Origin: Streptomyces scabichelini | GTDB taxonomy: Bacteria > Actinomycetota > Actinomycetes > Streptomycetales > Streptomycetaceae | NCBI RefSeq assembly: GCF_011045015.1 | Contig: NZ_JAAKZY010000025.1 | Location: 1 to 64,000 of the forward strand | Length of the DNA stretch: 64,000 bases | Direction of reading: 5' to 3' | In this document: one piece after another, positions 45,278 through 54,647 of the stretch | Layout: each line of letters begins with the position of its first letter | Numbering within the stretch: position 1 is the stretch's first letter | Notes under the pieces: generated by a model | Told to the model about the DNA's origin: nothing | Databases searched by the model: none | Seen by the model: the letters and a program-made list of their open reading frames with translations, nothing else | Position numbers and translations under genes: made by a program

Positions 45278-46234
45278 GTGATGACCGTCTCGGCCCGATT
45301 GCTCCAGGTTCTGTCCCTGCTACAGGCCCGCCCCTCATGGACCGGACCGGAGCTCGCCGAGCGGCTTGGGGTGAGCGCGCGCACCGTGCGCAGCGACATC
45401 GACAAGCTTCGCGAACTCGGCTACCCGGTGCACGCGCTGCCCGGCGTGGGCGGCGGTTACCGGCTCACGCCCGGGGCGAAGCTGCCTCCCTTGCTGCTCG
45501 ACGACGACGAGGCCACCGCCGTCGCGATCGGCCTGAACAGCGCCGCCGGTGGCGCGGTCGCCGGGATCGAGGAAGCGGCCACCCGCGCGCTGGCCAAGCT
45601 CGAACAGGTCCTGCCCTCCCGGCTGCGCCACCGGATCACCCTCCTGCGCACCTCCACCGTCACCCCCAAACACGGCGGACCGACCGTCGCCCCGGAGGTC
45701 CTGACCGCGATCGCCGCAGCCTGCCGTGACCACCACCGCCTCCGCTTCGACTACCGCACCCACGACGGCACCGACCAGCGCAGGGAGATCGAGCCGTACC
45801 GGCTGGTGCACCTCGGCCGTAAGTGGTACCTCGTCGGCTGGGATCCCGGCCGCGCCGACTGGCGCACCTTCCGCGTCGACCGGATGCAGCCACGCACCCC
45901 CACCGGGCCCCGCTTCACACCCCGCGAGCCCCCGGAACAAGACCTCACCGCCTACGTCACCAAAGGCGTCGACGCCGCACTCACCCGCTACCGCGCACGG
46001 GTGCTCGTGCACAAACCGGCCACCGAACTGGTGCAATGGCTGACCCCGGCCACAGTCGTCGAAGCCGTCGACGACCACACCTGTCTCGTCCACGTCGGCG
46101 CGGAGAGCCCGCACATGCTCGCCGCACACATTCTCGTCATCGACGCCGACTTCGAGGTCGACGGTCCCCCCGAACTACTCGACGCCCTCCACACGATCGG
46201 CGACCGCTGCCACGCGGCACAACACCGGCGATGA
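45278..46234 (+). CDS. HTH/WYL-domain transcriptional regulator
   Basis: A 318-residue regulator with winged helix ([20 protein letters not shown]), the [24 protein letters not shown] linker, WYL signature [20 protein letters not shown] and C-terminal WCX region. It is divergent from the epoxide hydrolase and has the same domain arrangement as the regulator at 5811. Likely senses a substrate or product of the hydrolase. Confidence 0.9.
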   Translation: MMTVSARLLQVLSLLQARPSWTGPELAERLGVSARTVRSDIDKLRELGYPVHALPGVGGGYRLTPGAKLPPLLLDDDEATAVAIGLNSAAGGAVAGIEEAATRALAKLEQVLPSRLRHRITLLRTSTVTPKHGGPTVAPEVLTAIAAACRDHHRLRFDYRTHDGTDQRREIEPYRLVHLGRKWYLVGWDPGRADWRTFRVDRMQPRTPTGPRFTPREPPEQDLTAYVTKGVDAALTRYRARVLVHKPATELVQWLTPATVVEAVDDHTCLVHVGAESPHMLAAHILVIDADFEVDGPPELLDALHTIGDRCHAAQHRR

Positions 46235-46299
46235 GAGAGGAGCGGCTCACCCAGGCCCATCCATGAAGAGCCGCTATTCGGATGCCGGGGTTGCTGCAA

Positions 46300-47182
46300 G
46301 GTGGTCCGTCCAGGTGTTCACGGCCCGTCAGGACAGCAGATCCGCGTAGTGGCGTACAGGGATCTCCGCACGAGACCGCAAGTCGCCGCTTCCCGGCCGG
46401 GAGCTGTCGGCCGACGGGCCGAGCGCAAGAAGGCCGCACACGCCCTGGTCCACGAGTTACTCGCCCAAGGCCACTCCCGCCGGGCGATCGCCCGGCACCT
46501 GGGCTGAGGCCTCAATACCGTGCTCCGGTATGCGCGCGCCGCACGCCGGCAGGACACGTTCCGCGAGAACCGGCCCCGGCCCAGCAGGCTGGATCCCTAC
46601 AAGTCCTGCTTGGAGCGACGGTTCGCCGCGGGATGCACGAGCGTCACCAGCTGCACAGCGAACTGCTTGCCGAGCACGCCCCGGTCACCTACGCCATGGT
46701 CCGCGCTCACATCGCCACCTTGCGCACCGCACCGTCGAGCACGCCGCCCCCGCCGCCGTCGGTGCGGCAGGTGACCGGCTGGCTCACCCGTCACCCCACG
46801 GCCCTGAGTGAGGAGGACCGCGCCGATTTGAAGGACGTCTTGGCCCGCTGCCGCGAACTGGACACGGCCACCGGGCATGTTCGCGACTTCGGCGAGATAC
46901 TCACCTGCCGCCTCGGCCGCAGACTCCCCGCCTGGATCGACGCGGTCGACGCCAGCCAATTGCCCGGTCTCACCGGCTTCGCGCTCCACTTGCTCCGAGA
47001 CCTCGACGCCGTGACAGCTGGGCTCACCCTGGAGTGGAGTTCCGGCAGCACCGAGGGCGCCGCGAACCGCATCAAGAAGATCAAGAGGCAGCTCTATGGA
47101 CGAGCCGGATTCGAACTACTCCGCAAGATGATCCTGCTTCAGTAACGCTCCGCGACCGCTCCCCAAGATCTGTGCCAGAGCC
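46300..47182 (+). pseudogene. ISL3-family element remnant (3' half of transposase and right end)
   Basis: Starts inside an ISL3 transposase: QQIRVVAYRDL, RAERKKAAHALVHELLAQGH, ARHLG followed by TGA (46505 region) where relatives have Trp, then LNTVLRYARAARRQDT. After a frame change near 46630 it runs LLAEHAPVTYAMVRAHIAT to the end (GLTLEWSSGSTEGAANRIKK). The sequence after the stop ends in the complement of GGCTCTGGCACAGATC (to 47182), an ISL3-like right end. The left part is lost. Confidence 0.8.
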
Positions 47183-47347
47183 GTTCAGTGGCTCCGGCAT
47201 GTTGGCTCCAGCCGGCCCCGGTTGGTGAAGATCCTTGTCATCGGAACGTCTTGAAGTGGCCCCGGGAATTGGCGTCGATAGGGGCCACTCGATGAACTTC
47301 CTCGGCATCAGGCCGAAGACCGTGTCCGGCCCGCAGAGCGATGGTCG

Positions 47348-47788
47348 TCAGCGTTGCCCGGCGTCAAGGGCAGCGAGGCCGCCACGGACGGCAGCAGCCG
47401 CCTTGTCGAGCTGGTCTCGTTCCTGGACGCGGCAGTCAGCATCAATACGAAATGGGTCACCTGCGAAGCGGGGAAAGACATGCAGGTGAACGTGGAAAAC
47501 CTCCTGGAAGGCTGCTTCGCCGTCCGCAAGGAACAAGTTGACGCCCTCACATCGCAAGCCTGATCGGCGCAGTGCGCGTCCGAGCTGATGCGCAACTTTC
47601 CAGACCTGGACGCCGACGTCCTCCTGGAGATCCTCCAGTCCCACCGCGTGTGCCTTGGGGATGACCAGCAAGTGGCCTGGGGTGACGGGCTGGAGATCCA
47701 TAAAAGCGATCACCGATTCGTCTTCGTGGACGATGCTGGCGTCCGCCCGACCTCTCGCTATTGCACAAAAGATGCATCCGTCGTCCAT
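47348..47788 (-). CDS. HIT-family hydrolase
   Basis: A 146-residue histidine-triad protein: CIFCAIARGRADASIVHEDE, MDLQPVTPGHLLVIPKAHA and the triad FHVHLHVFPR. ATG at 47788. HIT proteins hydrolyse nucleoside phosphoramidates or dinucleotides. It stands alone; 47183-47347 upstream of its stop shows nothing further. Confidence 0.88.
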   Translation of the reverse strand: MDDGCIFCAIARGRADASIVHEDESVIAFMDLQPVTPGHLLVIPKAHAVGLEDLQEDVGVQVWKVAHQLGRALRRSGLRCEGVNLFLADGEAAFQEVFHVHLHVFPRFAGDPFRIDADCRVQERDQLDKAAAAVRGGLAALDAGQR

Positions 47789-47819
47789 CACAGCCTGTCC
47801 CCTCAAGACCCGAGTACCT

Positions 47820-47846
47820 CGTGCCGCTCACAACATCAGAAGCGGC
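47820..47846. repeat. Small hairpin
   Basis: GTGCCGCT and AGCGGCAC pair over an 11-base loop in the upstream region of the HIT gene. Could be a regulator site; no more can be said. Confidence 0.35.
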
Positions 47847-47922
47847 ACCCAGGCGCGAGCGACTTTCACCCCGCATCTGGCAACTCTCCCCGGGACCACT
47901 CGGGACATCGTGCCGTGGTGGT

Positions 47923-48060
47923 CTACTTCGCCTTGCCGTTCTGCATGGCTTTGGAGCGAGCCAGGCGGCAGGACTCAGTTCCGGTCTCGATGATGGTCGC
48001 GTTGAACGTGAGGCGGTCCACGATCGCCGCGCAGAGCCGTGGGTCGGTGAAGGTGCGGCT
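47923..48060 (-). pseudogene. IS21 istB C-terminal fragment
   Basis: Minus strand: GWSRTFTDPRLCAAIVDRLT, FNATIIETGTESCRLA and a basic tail, the end of an IS21 helper ATPase (IstB). Homology begins abruptly at GW, about 20 bases from the inverted end at 48078 of the recombinase element. Confidence 0.75.
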
Positions 48061-48205
48061 CCAGCCATCTGGGGCTGGCACTTGTTCCCTCACAAGAGTT
48101 GTGGCTGCCACCTGGCCGTATCCCGTTCCTGGGGTCCTCGTTGGTTCTCGCGGTAGCACTCCGGTTTTCCAGGTGTTGCCTTGACGGTTCAGGTGCGAGG
48201 AAGGT

Positions 48206-49275
48206 GTGCCGGTGGCGGAGGCGAGACTCCAGGTCATCGCGGGCGGGGCCGTCCCGCAGGAGCCCCAGGCGAGGGACCCGTGGCAGTTCCAGGCCGCGTG
48301 TGTCGACGCGTTCGTCGCCTCCTGGCGGGCCCGCGGGTTCAGTCCGGTGACCATCGACAACGACGTCGGCCTGCTGGAGCGAACCCTCGCGGCCCTGGGC
48401 CGCCCCGCGTGGGAGGTGACGCCTGAGGACATCGACCGAGTCGTTGGTGACCTGGCTGTGAAGGGCCGTGTGACGTCGACCCGACGCGAGTACGTCCAGA
48501 TCTTCAAGGGGTTCCACCGGTTCCTGCAGGCCCGCAAAGCGGCCGACATCGAGGCCGCGTTCGGCGTGAGGCTGGTCTGCCCGGTCGACGAGTTCAACGC
48601 CTCCCGGCATGTCGGCGACGACTCCCCGGCCCTGGCCCCGCCGCCGACACCGGACAGGGTGGCGGAGTTCTTCGACTTCCTGAAGCAGCGGATCGCCACC
48701 GCCCGGAAGTACGGACCTGCCGCCCGCGACTATGCGATGTTTAGGACGCTGTATCACGCCGGGCTCCGCTCGGTGGAGGCATCGCTGCTGGATAAGCCGG
48801 ATGTGCACTTCAGCCGCGGCCCGTTCGGCAAACTCCACGTCCGTTTCGGCAAGGGGCCCACACCTCCGGGCCCAGGCCGCGCTGGGTGCCCATGCTCGAC
48901 GGCCTGGACCTGGTGCTGCGCTGGTTCCTGGAGGACGTACGGCCCAAGTTCCCGGACTCACCGGTGCTGTTCGCCGACGAGTCGGGCGGCAGCCTGCATC
49001 GCGGGACGATCCGCAACCGGCTTCGCTATCTCATGGAGCTCGAAGGGCGCCCGCCCGCAGACCGGTTCAGCCCGCATGCCCTGCGGAGGGCCTGCGCGAC
49101 GCACAACTACGAACGCGGCGTCGACCTGGTGGCGATCCAGCAAATGCTGGGGCACTGGACGGTCAGCTCGACCATGCGTTATGTCCGGCCCTCCGCGACG
49201 TTCATCGAGGACGCCTATCAGCGGGCCGTCGCCGGCACTCTGACCGAGCTGACCGAGAAGGACACCACCGCATGA
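48206..49275 (+). pseudogene. Tyrosine recombinase (first), one-base frameshift
   Basis: GTG start at 48206 after GAGGAAGGT. N-terminal SAM-like core-binding domain (SWRARGFSPVTIDNDVGLLE) and catalytic domain with Arg I in LYHAGLRSVEAS. In the G-run at 48853-48856 one G seems missing; the next frame continues GPRPRWVPMLDGLDLVLRWF, FSPHALRRACATHNYERGVD (HxLR), QQMLGHWTVSSTMRY (H and Tyr). Restored length about 356 residues with the complete RHRHY set. Confidence 0.85.
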
Positions 49276-49586
49276 AGATCCGATGGCGGCTGCGGATGGC
49301 CGCCGCCCAGCGCGAGGTCTGGACGGGCACCGAGCTGCGGCGACTGCTGGCCGAGAAGGCCGGCCTGGAGCTGTCCTCCGCCTCGGTGTCCGCGCTGTTC
49401 ACCAAGGAACCCTCGCAGGTGAAGATGACCACCCTGGCAGCGTTGTGCACCGCGCTGGAGTGCACCCCGAACGACCTGATCGAAGTCGACACCACCCCCG
49501 TCGAGCGGCCCGTGGCTCCGCCCCGGCCCGTCACCGAACTTCCCGAGGCCGTCTCCGGACGCGGCCGGTCAATGCCGCCGCTGTGA
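49272..49586 (+). CDS. Small XRE-type helix-turn-helix protein
   Basis: A 104-residue protein, ATGA-overlapping the first recombinase. HTH region TGTELRRLLAEKAGLELSSASVSALFTKE and LAALCTALECTPNDLIEVD match the Cro/C1 HTH_26 group. The C-terminal 30 residues are Pro-rich. It probably regulates or assists the recombinases, a position like tnpC of Tn554. Confidence 0.8.
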   Translation: MKIRWRLRMAAAQREVWTGTELRRLLAEKAGLELSSASVSALFTKEPSQVKMTTLAALCTALECTPNDLIEVDTTPVERPVAPPRPVTELPEAVSGRGRSMPPL

Positions 49587-49601
49587 CCGGCGGAGACAGC
49601 G

Positions 49602-51227
49602 GTGGGCAAGAGGCAACGCGACTGCGTCACCTGCGGGGCACCAGTCGGCTATCTCGACCGTGAGCACTGCTGCCGGCGCCGGCGCCGGATGCAGGAACAG
49701 GCCGCGAAGGCAACGTGCCCGGTCTGCGGCAAGGACCGTGTCCTCCGGGAGGACACCGGCCGGTGCATCACCTGCTCGCGCGTCTGCGAACAGTGCGGCC
49801 ATCCGGTCCGCGCGGCCGGCAACCGGCTGTGCCGGGACTGCCACCGCAAGGCCGAGCGGTTCGCCGCCCAGCAGCCCTGCCCGCGCTGCGGCAAGCCTGG
49901 CTATCTGCGCGAGGACACCGGCTGGTGCGGCTCGTGCTCACGCCCGGGTCCGCCCAAGCAGCCACCCCGGATCTGCCGCGAGTGCGGCCAGCTGCGGCGG
50001 CATGCCGGACTGGGCCTATGCTCCGCCTGCTGGCAACGGCACCCCGGCCGCCCCTTCATCCGCGGCGAACACCTCCGCGACCAACTCGCCGACCCGCCCG
50101 CCTGGCTCGAGGACTTCGTCGCGCACGTCGCGGCCCGCTTCTGCGTCGCCCGGGCCTGCGGCCTGGTCACCGACCTGGGCCGGCTCCTGAACGATGAGCA
50201 CTCCAACTCGCCTCAGGCCCTGCTGGAGCGAGCCCGCAGACCCGGACGCTCGATGGGCTCCTTCGCCCGTGCACTGGAGAACTTCTTCACCCTCCACGGC
50301 CTGGCCCGGCCCACCGACCAGGCGGAACGACTCGCCGCCGGACGCCGCAAGCGCCGCATTGACGCCGTCCCCGAACCGCTCCGTCCGGCCGTGGTCGCCT
50401 TCGCTGCCTCCCGCATGCGGGCCCAGGACCGGGCCCTCCGGGCCGGCACCCGCCCCCGCAGCGACCACACCCTGGAAACCGCCCTGAGTATCCTGCGGGA
50501 CCTGGCCCGCTTCCTTACCGAGCACCGCGACAAGGACGACTGGGCCCTGGTCGACGTGCACGATGTCGAAGCCTTCCTCGCCACCGTGCCCAAGGCCCGC
50601 AAACGCCGATTCGTGGTACTCCGGCAGTTCTTCCGCTTCGCCCGCTCCCAGCACATCGTGCTGATCGACCCGACCCGCACCCTGACGGCGAAGTCGGTGA
50701 ACGGCTTCCGCGGCAGGACGCTCACACTCGACCAACAGCGCGAGCTCTTCCGACGCTGGACCACGGGCGAGGATATCCACCCGCACGAGGCCCTGCTGGG
50801 CATGCTCGCCCTGCTGCACGGCGCCTCCAGCGCGAAGGTGCGTCTGTTGCAGATCACCGACATCGACGCGGCGGCCCAGACGGTCCGGCTCTGCAAGCGA
50901 CCCCACTCCGTTCCGCTGGATCCCGCCTCCTGGACAGTGCTGCAGCGATGCCTGGCCCATCGCGAGGCATGGCGAACCGACAACCCACACGTGATAGTCA
51001 CCAAGGGAACAAAGGCCGGGCGAAGCCCAGCCTCAACTGCCTAAATTTCGCACGTCCTTGACAACTGTGGGGTCCCTCCTCGGATGATCCGCAGCACCCA
51101 CCTCGTCGACCTGGTCAACACCATGGACCCCAAGCTCGTCGCCGCCGCCTTCGGCATGAACCCGCAGGCCACCCTGATCTACCTCGCCGACCGCATCGAT
51201 CCTGGACGCGAAGCCCACCTTCCCTGA
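49602..51227 (+). pseudogene. Zinc-finger tyrosine recombinase-like protein with internal stop
   Basis: An about 541-codon gene. The N-terminal 140 residues hold at least five CxxC knuckles (CVTCGAP, CPVCGKD, CEQCGHP, CPRCGKPG, CRECGQLR), then core-binding and integrase-like domains (LARFLTEHRDKDDWALVDVH, GMLALLHGASSAKVRLLQITDID). A TAA at 51042-51044 replaces what is probably Tyr; the same frame continues ISHVLDNCGVPPRMIRSTHL and GMNPQATLIYLAD to TGA 51227. Arg I and the HxxR box look degenerate, so it may assist rather than catalyse. Confidence 0.75.
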
Positions 51228-51254
51228 CACCGCCCCCATGATCTACTGCCGATC

Positions 51255-51905
51255 ATGCCGTTGCTGATGCTGGACCTCGACAACACCCTCGTCGACCGCG
51301 ATGCGGCCTTCCGCGCCGCCGTCCAGGCATTCCTGGCCGAGCACGGCCTGCCTGACACCGACCTGACGTGGGTGATGACCGTCGACGCCAGCGGCTATAC
51401 CGCCCGCCACGATGTCGCCGCAGCCATGACCGACCGGTATGGGACCTTGGTGCCAACCACCGCCATCCGTGCCCTACTTGATAATGGCGCCGCCGATCGC
51501 GTCGTGCTGGCGAGCTCCTCGCGCGAGGCCCTGAGCAAAGCGCAGGCTGACGGCTGGACCTGCGTGATCGTCACCAACGGACGTATCACGCAGCAGGAAG
51601 CGAAGATCCGCAATGCCGGACTCGATCGGCTCGTGCAAGGCTGGGTGATCTCCGAGGGAGTCGGTCATAAGAAGCCGGAACCGGAGATCTTCCATGCGGC
51701 AGAGGAAGCCGTCGGAGTCTCCCTCTCTGGTGCCTGGGTCATCGGCGACTCTCCGCACGCCGACATTGCGGGCGCGAACGCACTGGGCCTTCGAAGCGTG
51801 TGGGTCTCGGACGGCCGACCGTGGACCCAGGACTCTTACCAGCCCACTCACGTTGCTGACGACGTTGCCTCCGCGATCAACTATGTCGTCAGCGCACCCA
51901 GATAA
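51255..51905 (+). CDS. HAD-family hydrolase
   Basis: A 216-residue HAD phosphatase: motif I LMLDLDNTLVDRD, motif II VIVTNGR, motif III Lys in GHKKPEPEIF and motif IV AWVIGDSPHADIAGA. Complete. It lies inside the recombinase element between the second recombinase and the right end, so it appears to be cargo. Substrate unknown. Confidence 0.88.
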   Translation: MPLLMLDLDNTLVDRDAAFRAAVQAFLAEHGLPDTDLTWVMTVDASGYTARHDVAAAMTDRYGTLVPTTAIRALLDNGAADRVVLASSSREALSKAQADGWTCVIVTNGRITQQEAKIRNAGLDRLVQGWVISEGVGHKKPEPEIFHAAEEAVGVSLSGAWVIGDSPHADIAGANALGLRSVWVSDGRPWTQDSYQPTHVADDVASAINYVVSAPR

Positions 51906-51992
51906 GGCACCACCAACCCGGCCCACCGTCTTGGTAAGGCCGAACCTGTTAAACATCGCCGCCACCTCACACAGGTTCGCCGGAACAAGTGC

Positions 51993-52386
51993 GCTTTGCT
52001 GAAGGTCTTGTTCGAGGTGAGGATGATGGAGCCCTTTTCGTAGCGCTTGGAGATGACCTGGAAGACCAGGCTCGCCTCGGCGCGTTCGAGGGGCTGGTAG
52101 CCGACTTCATCGACCACGAGAACGCTCGGCCGCAGGTAGGAGCACAGTTTGCTGGTCAGGCGCCCTGCTGCCTCGGCTGCTTTGAGGTTGCGGACCATGT
52201 CGTCGAGGCTGGTGAAGTAGGTCGAGTATCCGGCCCGGCAGGCGGCGACCGCCAGCGCGATCGCGATGTGGGTCTTGCCGACGCCGGGCGGCCCCAGCAG
52301 GGCAGCATTGGCCTTCGCCTCGACGAAGGACAGGGTGGCCAGGTCTTTGACCTTGCGTGGGTCAAGCTCGGGCTGGAAGCAATCCC
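51993..52386 (-). pseudogene. IS21 istB ATPase-domain fragment
   Basis: Minus strand: FQPELDPRKVKDLATLSFVE, Walker A ALLGPPGVGKTHIAIAL, YFTSLDDMVRNLKAAEAAGR, Walker B VLVVDEVGYQPLERAE and GSIILTSNKTFS. The N-terminus is cut at 52386 by the recombinase tail, the C-terminus at the recombinase element end. By my recollection this part belongs to a different istB subgroup from the fragment at 47923. Confidence 0.8.
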
Positions 52387-52611
52387 CACTCGACGCGCAG
52401 CAGATCCGAAAGATCACTGAGAGTATCGCGGACCTTGCGCAGCGCATCCAGACAGCCGACGCCGAGCACAAAGGCCCGCTGTACGAAGCCCTGGGCATCA
52501 CCATCAGTTACGAACACGAAACGAGGACCGCGACCGCAAGGTCGAGGCCCTCGTTTCCGTATCGTCAGTGGTTGTGTCCGAGGGGGGACTTGAACCCCCA
52601 CGCCCGATAAA
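52387..52611 (+). pseudogene. Serine recombinase C-terminal tail reading into tRNA-Leu
   Basis: LDAQQIRKITESIADLAQR, IQTADAEHKGPLYEALGITI, then RPSFPYRQWLCPRGDLNPHAR and TAA. The last residues are encoded by the complement of the tRNA-Leu 3' half, the usual sign of an integrase crossing its attachment site. It is the true C-terminus of a recombinase whose other copy stops at 40222. Only the tail is present. Confidence 0.75.
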
Positions 52612-52659
52612 GGGCACTAGCACCTCAAGCTAGCGCGTCTGCCATTCCGCCACCCGGAC
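52575..52659 (-). tRNA. tRNA-Leu (anticodon GAG)
   Basis: Minus-strand sequence folds as a class II tRNA: acceptor GTCCGGG with CTCGGAC, D-arm TGGCGGAATGGCAGACGC, anticodon stem GCTAG/CTAGT with loop CTTGAGG (anticodon GAG at 52624-52626), a variable arm and T-arm GGGGGTTCAAGTCCCCC. CCA is not encoded. The 3' half is shared with the recombinase tail, marking an attachment site. Confidence 0.92.
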
Positions 52660-52911
52660 CAGGTGTCTGTCACCTTGCAGGGAGTGTTCCGCGCGGCGAC
52701 GGAGACAACAATACCAAGGTTTGGGAGTGCGTTTCACCTGCGTATCCGGGCCCGAAGATGGCCGGAGGAGCGAGCTGCGGGTTGCACCGCCGGTGATCGA
52801 GCAGGCACAGCAGGTCGTCGAGCGGTGGGCGGCACCGCGGTGACGGTGACGCCCACCGACTCCCTGGGGCAGACCTTCGACGTGCGGAGCCGCTCGGTCA
52901 CCCCGTGGGGC

Positions 52912-54468
52912 TCAGGGCATCAGGTGGTAGTCGGGGAAGTTCCCGGGCAGCCGCTCCCCCGCCGGGCCCTGGGTCACGGCGCGCACCAGCAGTTCTCCGC
53001 CCACGAACGCGCCGCGCCACGACGCGCCGAAGCCGCCGAACAGCTCGTCCCGGTCACCGCGGGAGCGGGGTTTCCCGTGGCCGACCTTGAACGCTCGGAT
53101 CTGCGGGGCCAGGCGGTCGTACGTGGCCGGGTCGTCGGTCGAGAGGGTGGCGACCAGGGCGCCGTTGGAGGCGTTCATGGCAGCCAGCAGCTCGGCCTCC
53201 GTATCGACCAGGACGATGGTGTCGACCGGGCCGAAGGGCTCCGCGTGGTGCAGCGGCGAGGACGGTGGCGGGTTCAGGAGCGTGACGGGCTGGACGTACG
53301 CCGCCGTGTCCTGGCCGGGCAGGAAGCGTGCGTCGGACAGCTTGCCGCGGTGCAGCGGGACGGCGCCGCGGTCGATGGCCTCGGCGACCTGGTCATGGAG
53401 CTCTTTCGCCTTGGCCGCGTTGATCACCGGCCCGAAGTCCAGCTGGGGATACGGATCGTCGGGCTGCTCGACCGCGAGCGGGTGGCCGATCCGCAGGGTG
53501 CGTACGGCCGGCAGGTACGCGGCGAGGAACTCGTCGAAGCACGACCGCTGGACGACGAAGCGCGGGTACGCCGTGCAGCGCTGCTTGCCGTAGTCGAAGA
53601 GCTTCGGGACGACCGCCGTGAGCGCGTCCCAGTCGGTGTAGTTCCAGATGCCCCAGGTGTTGAGTCCCTCCTGTTCGAGTACGTGTCGCTTGCCGAGGTC
53701 GGCGACGGCTGTGGCCACCGCGGCGCCCGTGTCGCGGCCACCGACGAAGGAGACGCAGCCGATCTCGGGCGCGCGGACGAGCGCCTCCGACAGCTCGCCT
53801 CCGCTGCCGCTGACGAGGGTGACGGGAATCCCTTCGCGTGCGGCGAGCGCGCAGGCCAGGGTGAGACACGCGACGCCGCCGTCGGTCGGGGTCTTGGCGA
53901 TGACCGCGTTCCCTGCCAATGCCTGTACCAGCATTGCGTGAACGAGCACGCTCATCGGGTAGTTCCAGCTCGCGATGTTGGACACGGGGCCGTCGATCGG
54001 GGCCCGGCCCCCGACCATGGGCTCGATTCCGTCGACGTACCAGCGCACGCCGTCGATGGCCCGGTCGACGTCGGCTTGCGCGAGCCGCCAGGGCTTGCCG
54101 ATCTCCCACACGAGGAGGAGGGCGAGAAGCTCGCGGTGCTGGGTGAGGGCGTCGAGGGTGGCCGCGACGCGGGCGCGGCGTTCGTCCAGGGGTACGTGGC
54201 GCCAGGCGCGGTGCTGGTCGAGGGAGGCCCGCACGGCCTGCTGGGCGGTGGCGCCGTCAAGGCGTGGCGGCCCCGCGATCGGGGTGCCGTCGACGGGGCT
54301 GGTGGCGGGCAAGGCCCGGCCGTCCGCCTGCCAGGCGGCGTTCCAGAGGTTGAGGACACGGTCGTCCCGGAACGCCTCGGGGGCGACGGCGAGGCAACGC
54401 CGCCAGGCGTCGGTCCAGGATGTGCCTGATTTGAGGGTGAGGGTGTTCGCGGTGAGGGTGGATGCCAT
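52912..54468 (-). CDS. Aldehyde dehydrogenase family protein (PaaN-like)
   Basis: A 518-residue NAD(P)-dependent aldehyde dehydrogenase. Cofactor site VSNIASWNYPMSVLVHAMLV and VSFVGGRDTGAAVA, catalytic Glu in LEQEGLNTWG and Cys in YGKQRCTAYPRF. The start at 54468 follows GGAGCAATCGA; 54513 is an alternative. It resembles the PaaN-type subgroup. It lies downstream of sucD in the same direction (179-bp gap), next to the oxalate genes; it may oxidise glyoxylate or another short aldehyde, but that is inference. Confidence 0.85.
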   Translation of the reverse strand: MASTLTANTLTLKSGTSWTDAWRRCLAVAPEAFRDDRVLNLWNAAWQADGRALPATSPVDGTPIAGPPRLDGATAQQAVRASLDQHRAWRHVPLDERRARVAATLDALTQHRELLALLLVWEIGKPWRLAQADVDRAIDGVRWYVDGIEPMVGGRAPIDGPVSNIASWNYPMSVLVHAMLVQALAGNAVIAKTPTDGGVACLTLACALAAREGIPVTLVSGSGGELSEALVRAPEIGCVSFVGGRDTGAAVATAVADLGKRHVLEQEGLNTWGIWNYTDWDALTAVVPKLFDYGKQRCTAYPRFVVQRSCFDEFLAAYLPAVRTLRIGHPLAVEQPDDPYPQLDFGPVINAAKAKELHDQVAEAIDRGAVPLHRGKLSDARFLPGQDTAAYVQPVTLLNPPPSSPLHHAEPFGPVDTIVLVDTEAELLAAMNASNGALVATLSTDDPATYDRLAPQIRAFKVGHGKPRSRGDRDELFGGFGASWRGAFVGGELLVRAVTQGPAGERLPGNFPDYHLMP

Positions 54469-54647
54469 TCGATTGCTCCGCTCTCGGTGCACAGTCGGGG
54501 CGGTGTCGTGCATGGCTCGCCTCTCGCACCAGCACTGGCTGCTGTCTTGCTGGCTACTGGCTACTGGCGGGTACGGAGACGCGTACTGACGAAGGTAGTG
54601 AGGCGCCGCGGCGCCCGACAGTTACCTCACATCAACTATGAGTGACA

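Larger units (their letters stand above)
48078..51992 (+). mobile_element. Tyrosine-recombinase element with HAD cargo, inserted at istB
   Basis: A roughly 3.9-kb unit bounded by an 11-bp perfect inverted repeat (GCACTTGTTCC at 48078-48088; GGAACAAGTGC at 51982-51992). It carries a tyrosine recombinase, a small HTH protein (ATGA overlap), a larger zinc-finger tyrosine recombinase-like protein and a HAD hydrolase, all in one direction. Outside each end lies istB sequence: C-terminal part at the left, ATPase part at the right, each cut at the equivalent codon (after NKTFS, before GW). Gene sizes recall Tn554 tnpA/tnpC/tnpB. Confidence 0.65.

Noticed and set aside
47923..52386. A simple reading that one istB gene was split by the recombinase element
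   Set aside because: Not fully rejected, but the two halves look like different istB subgroups, so I report it as unresolved rather than as one interrupted gene.
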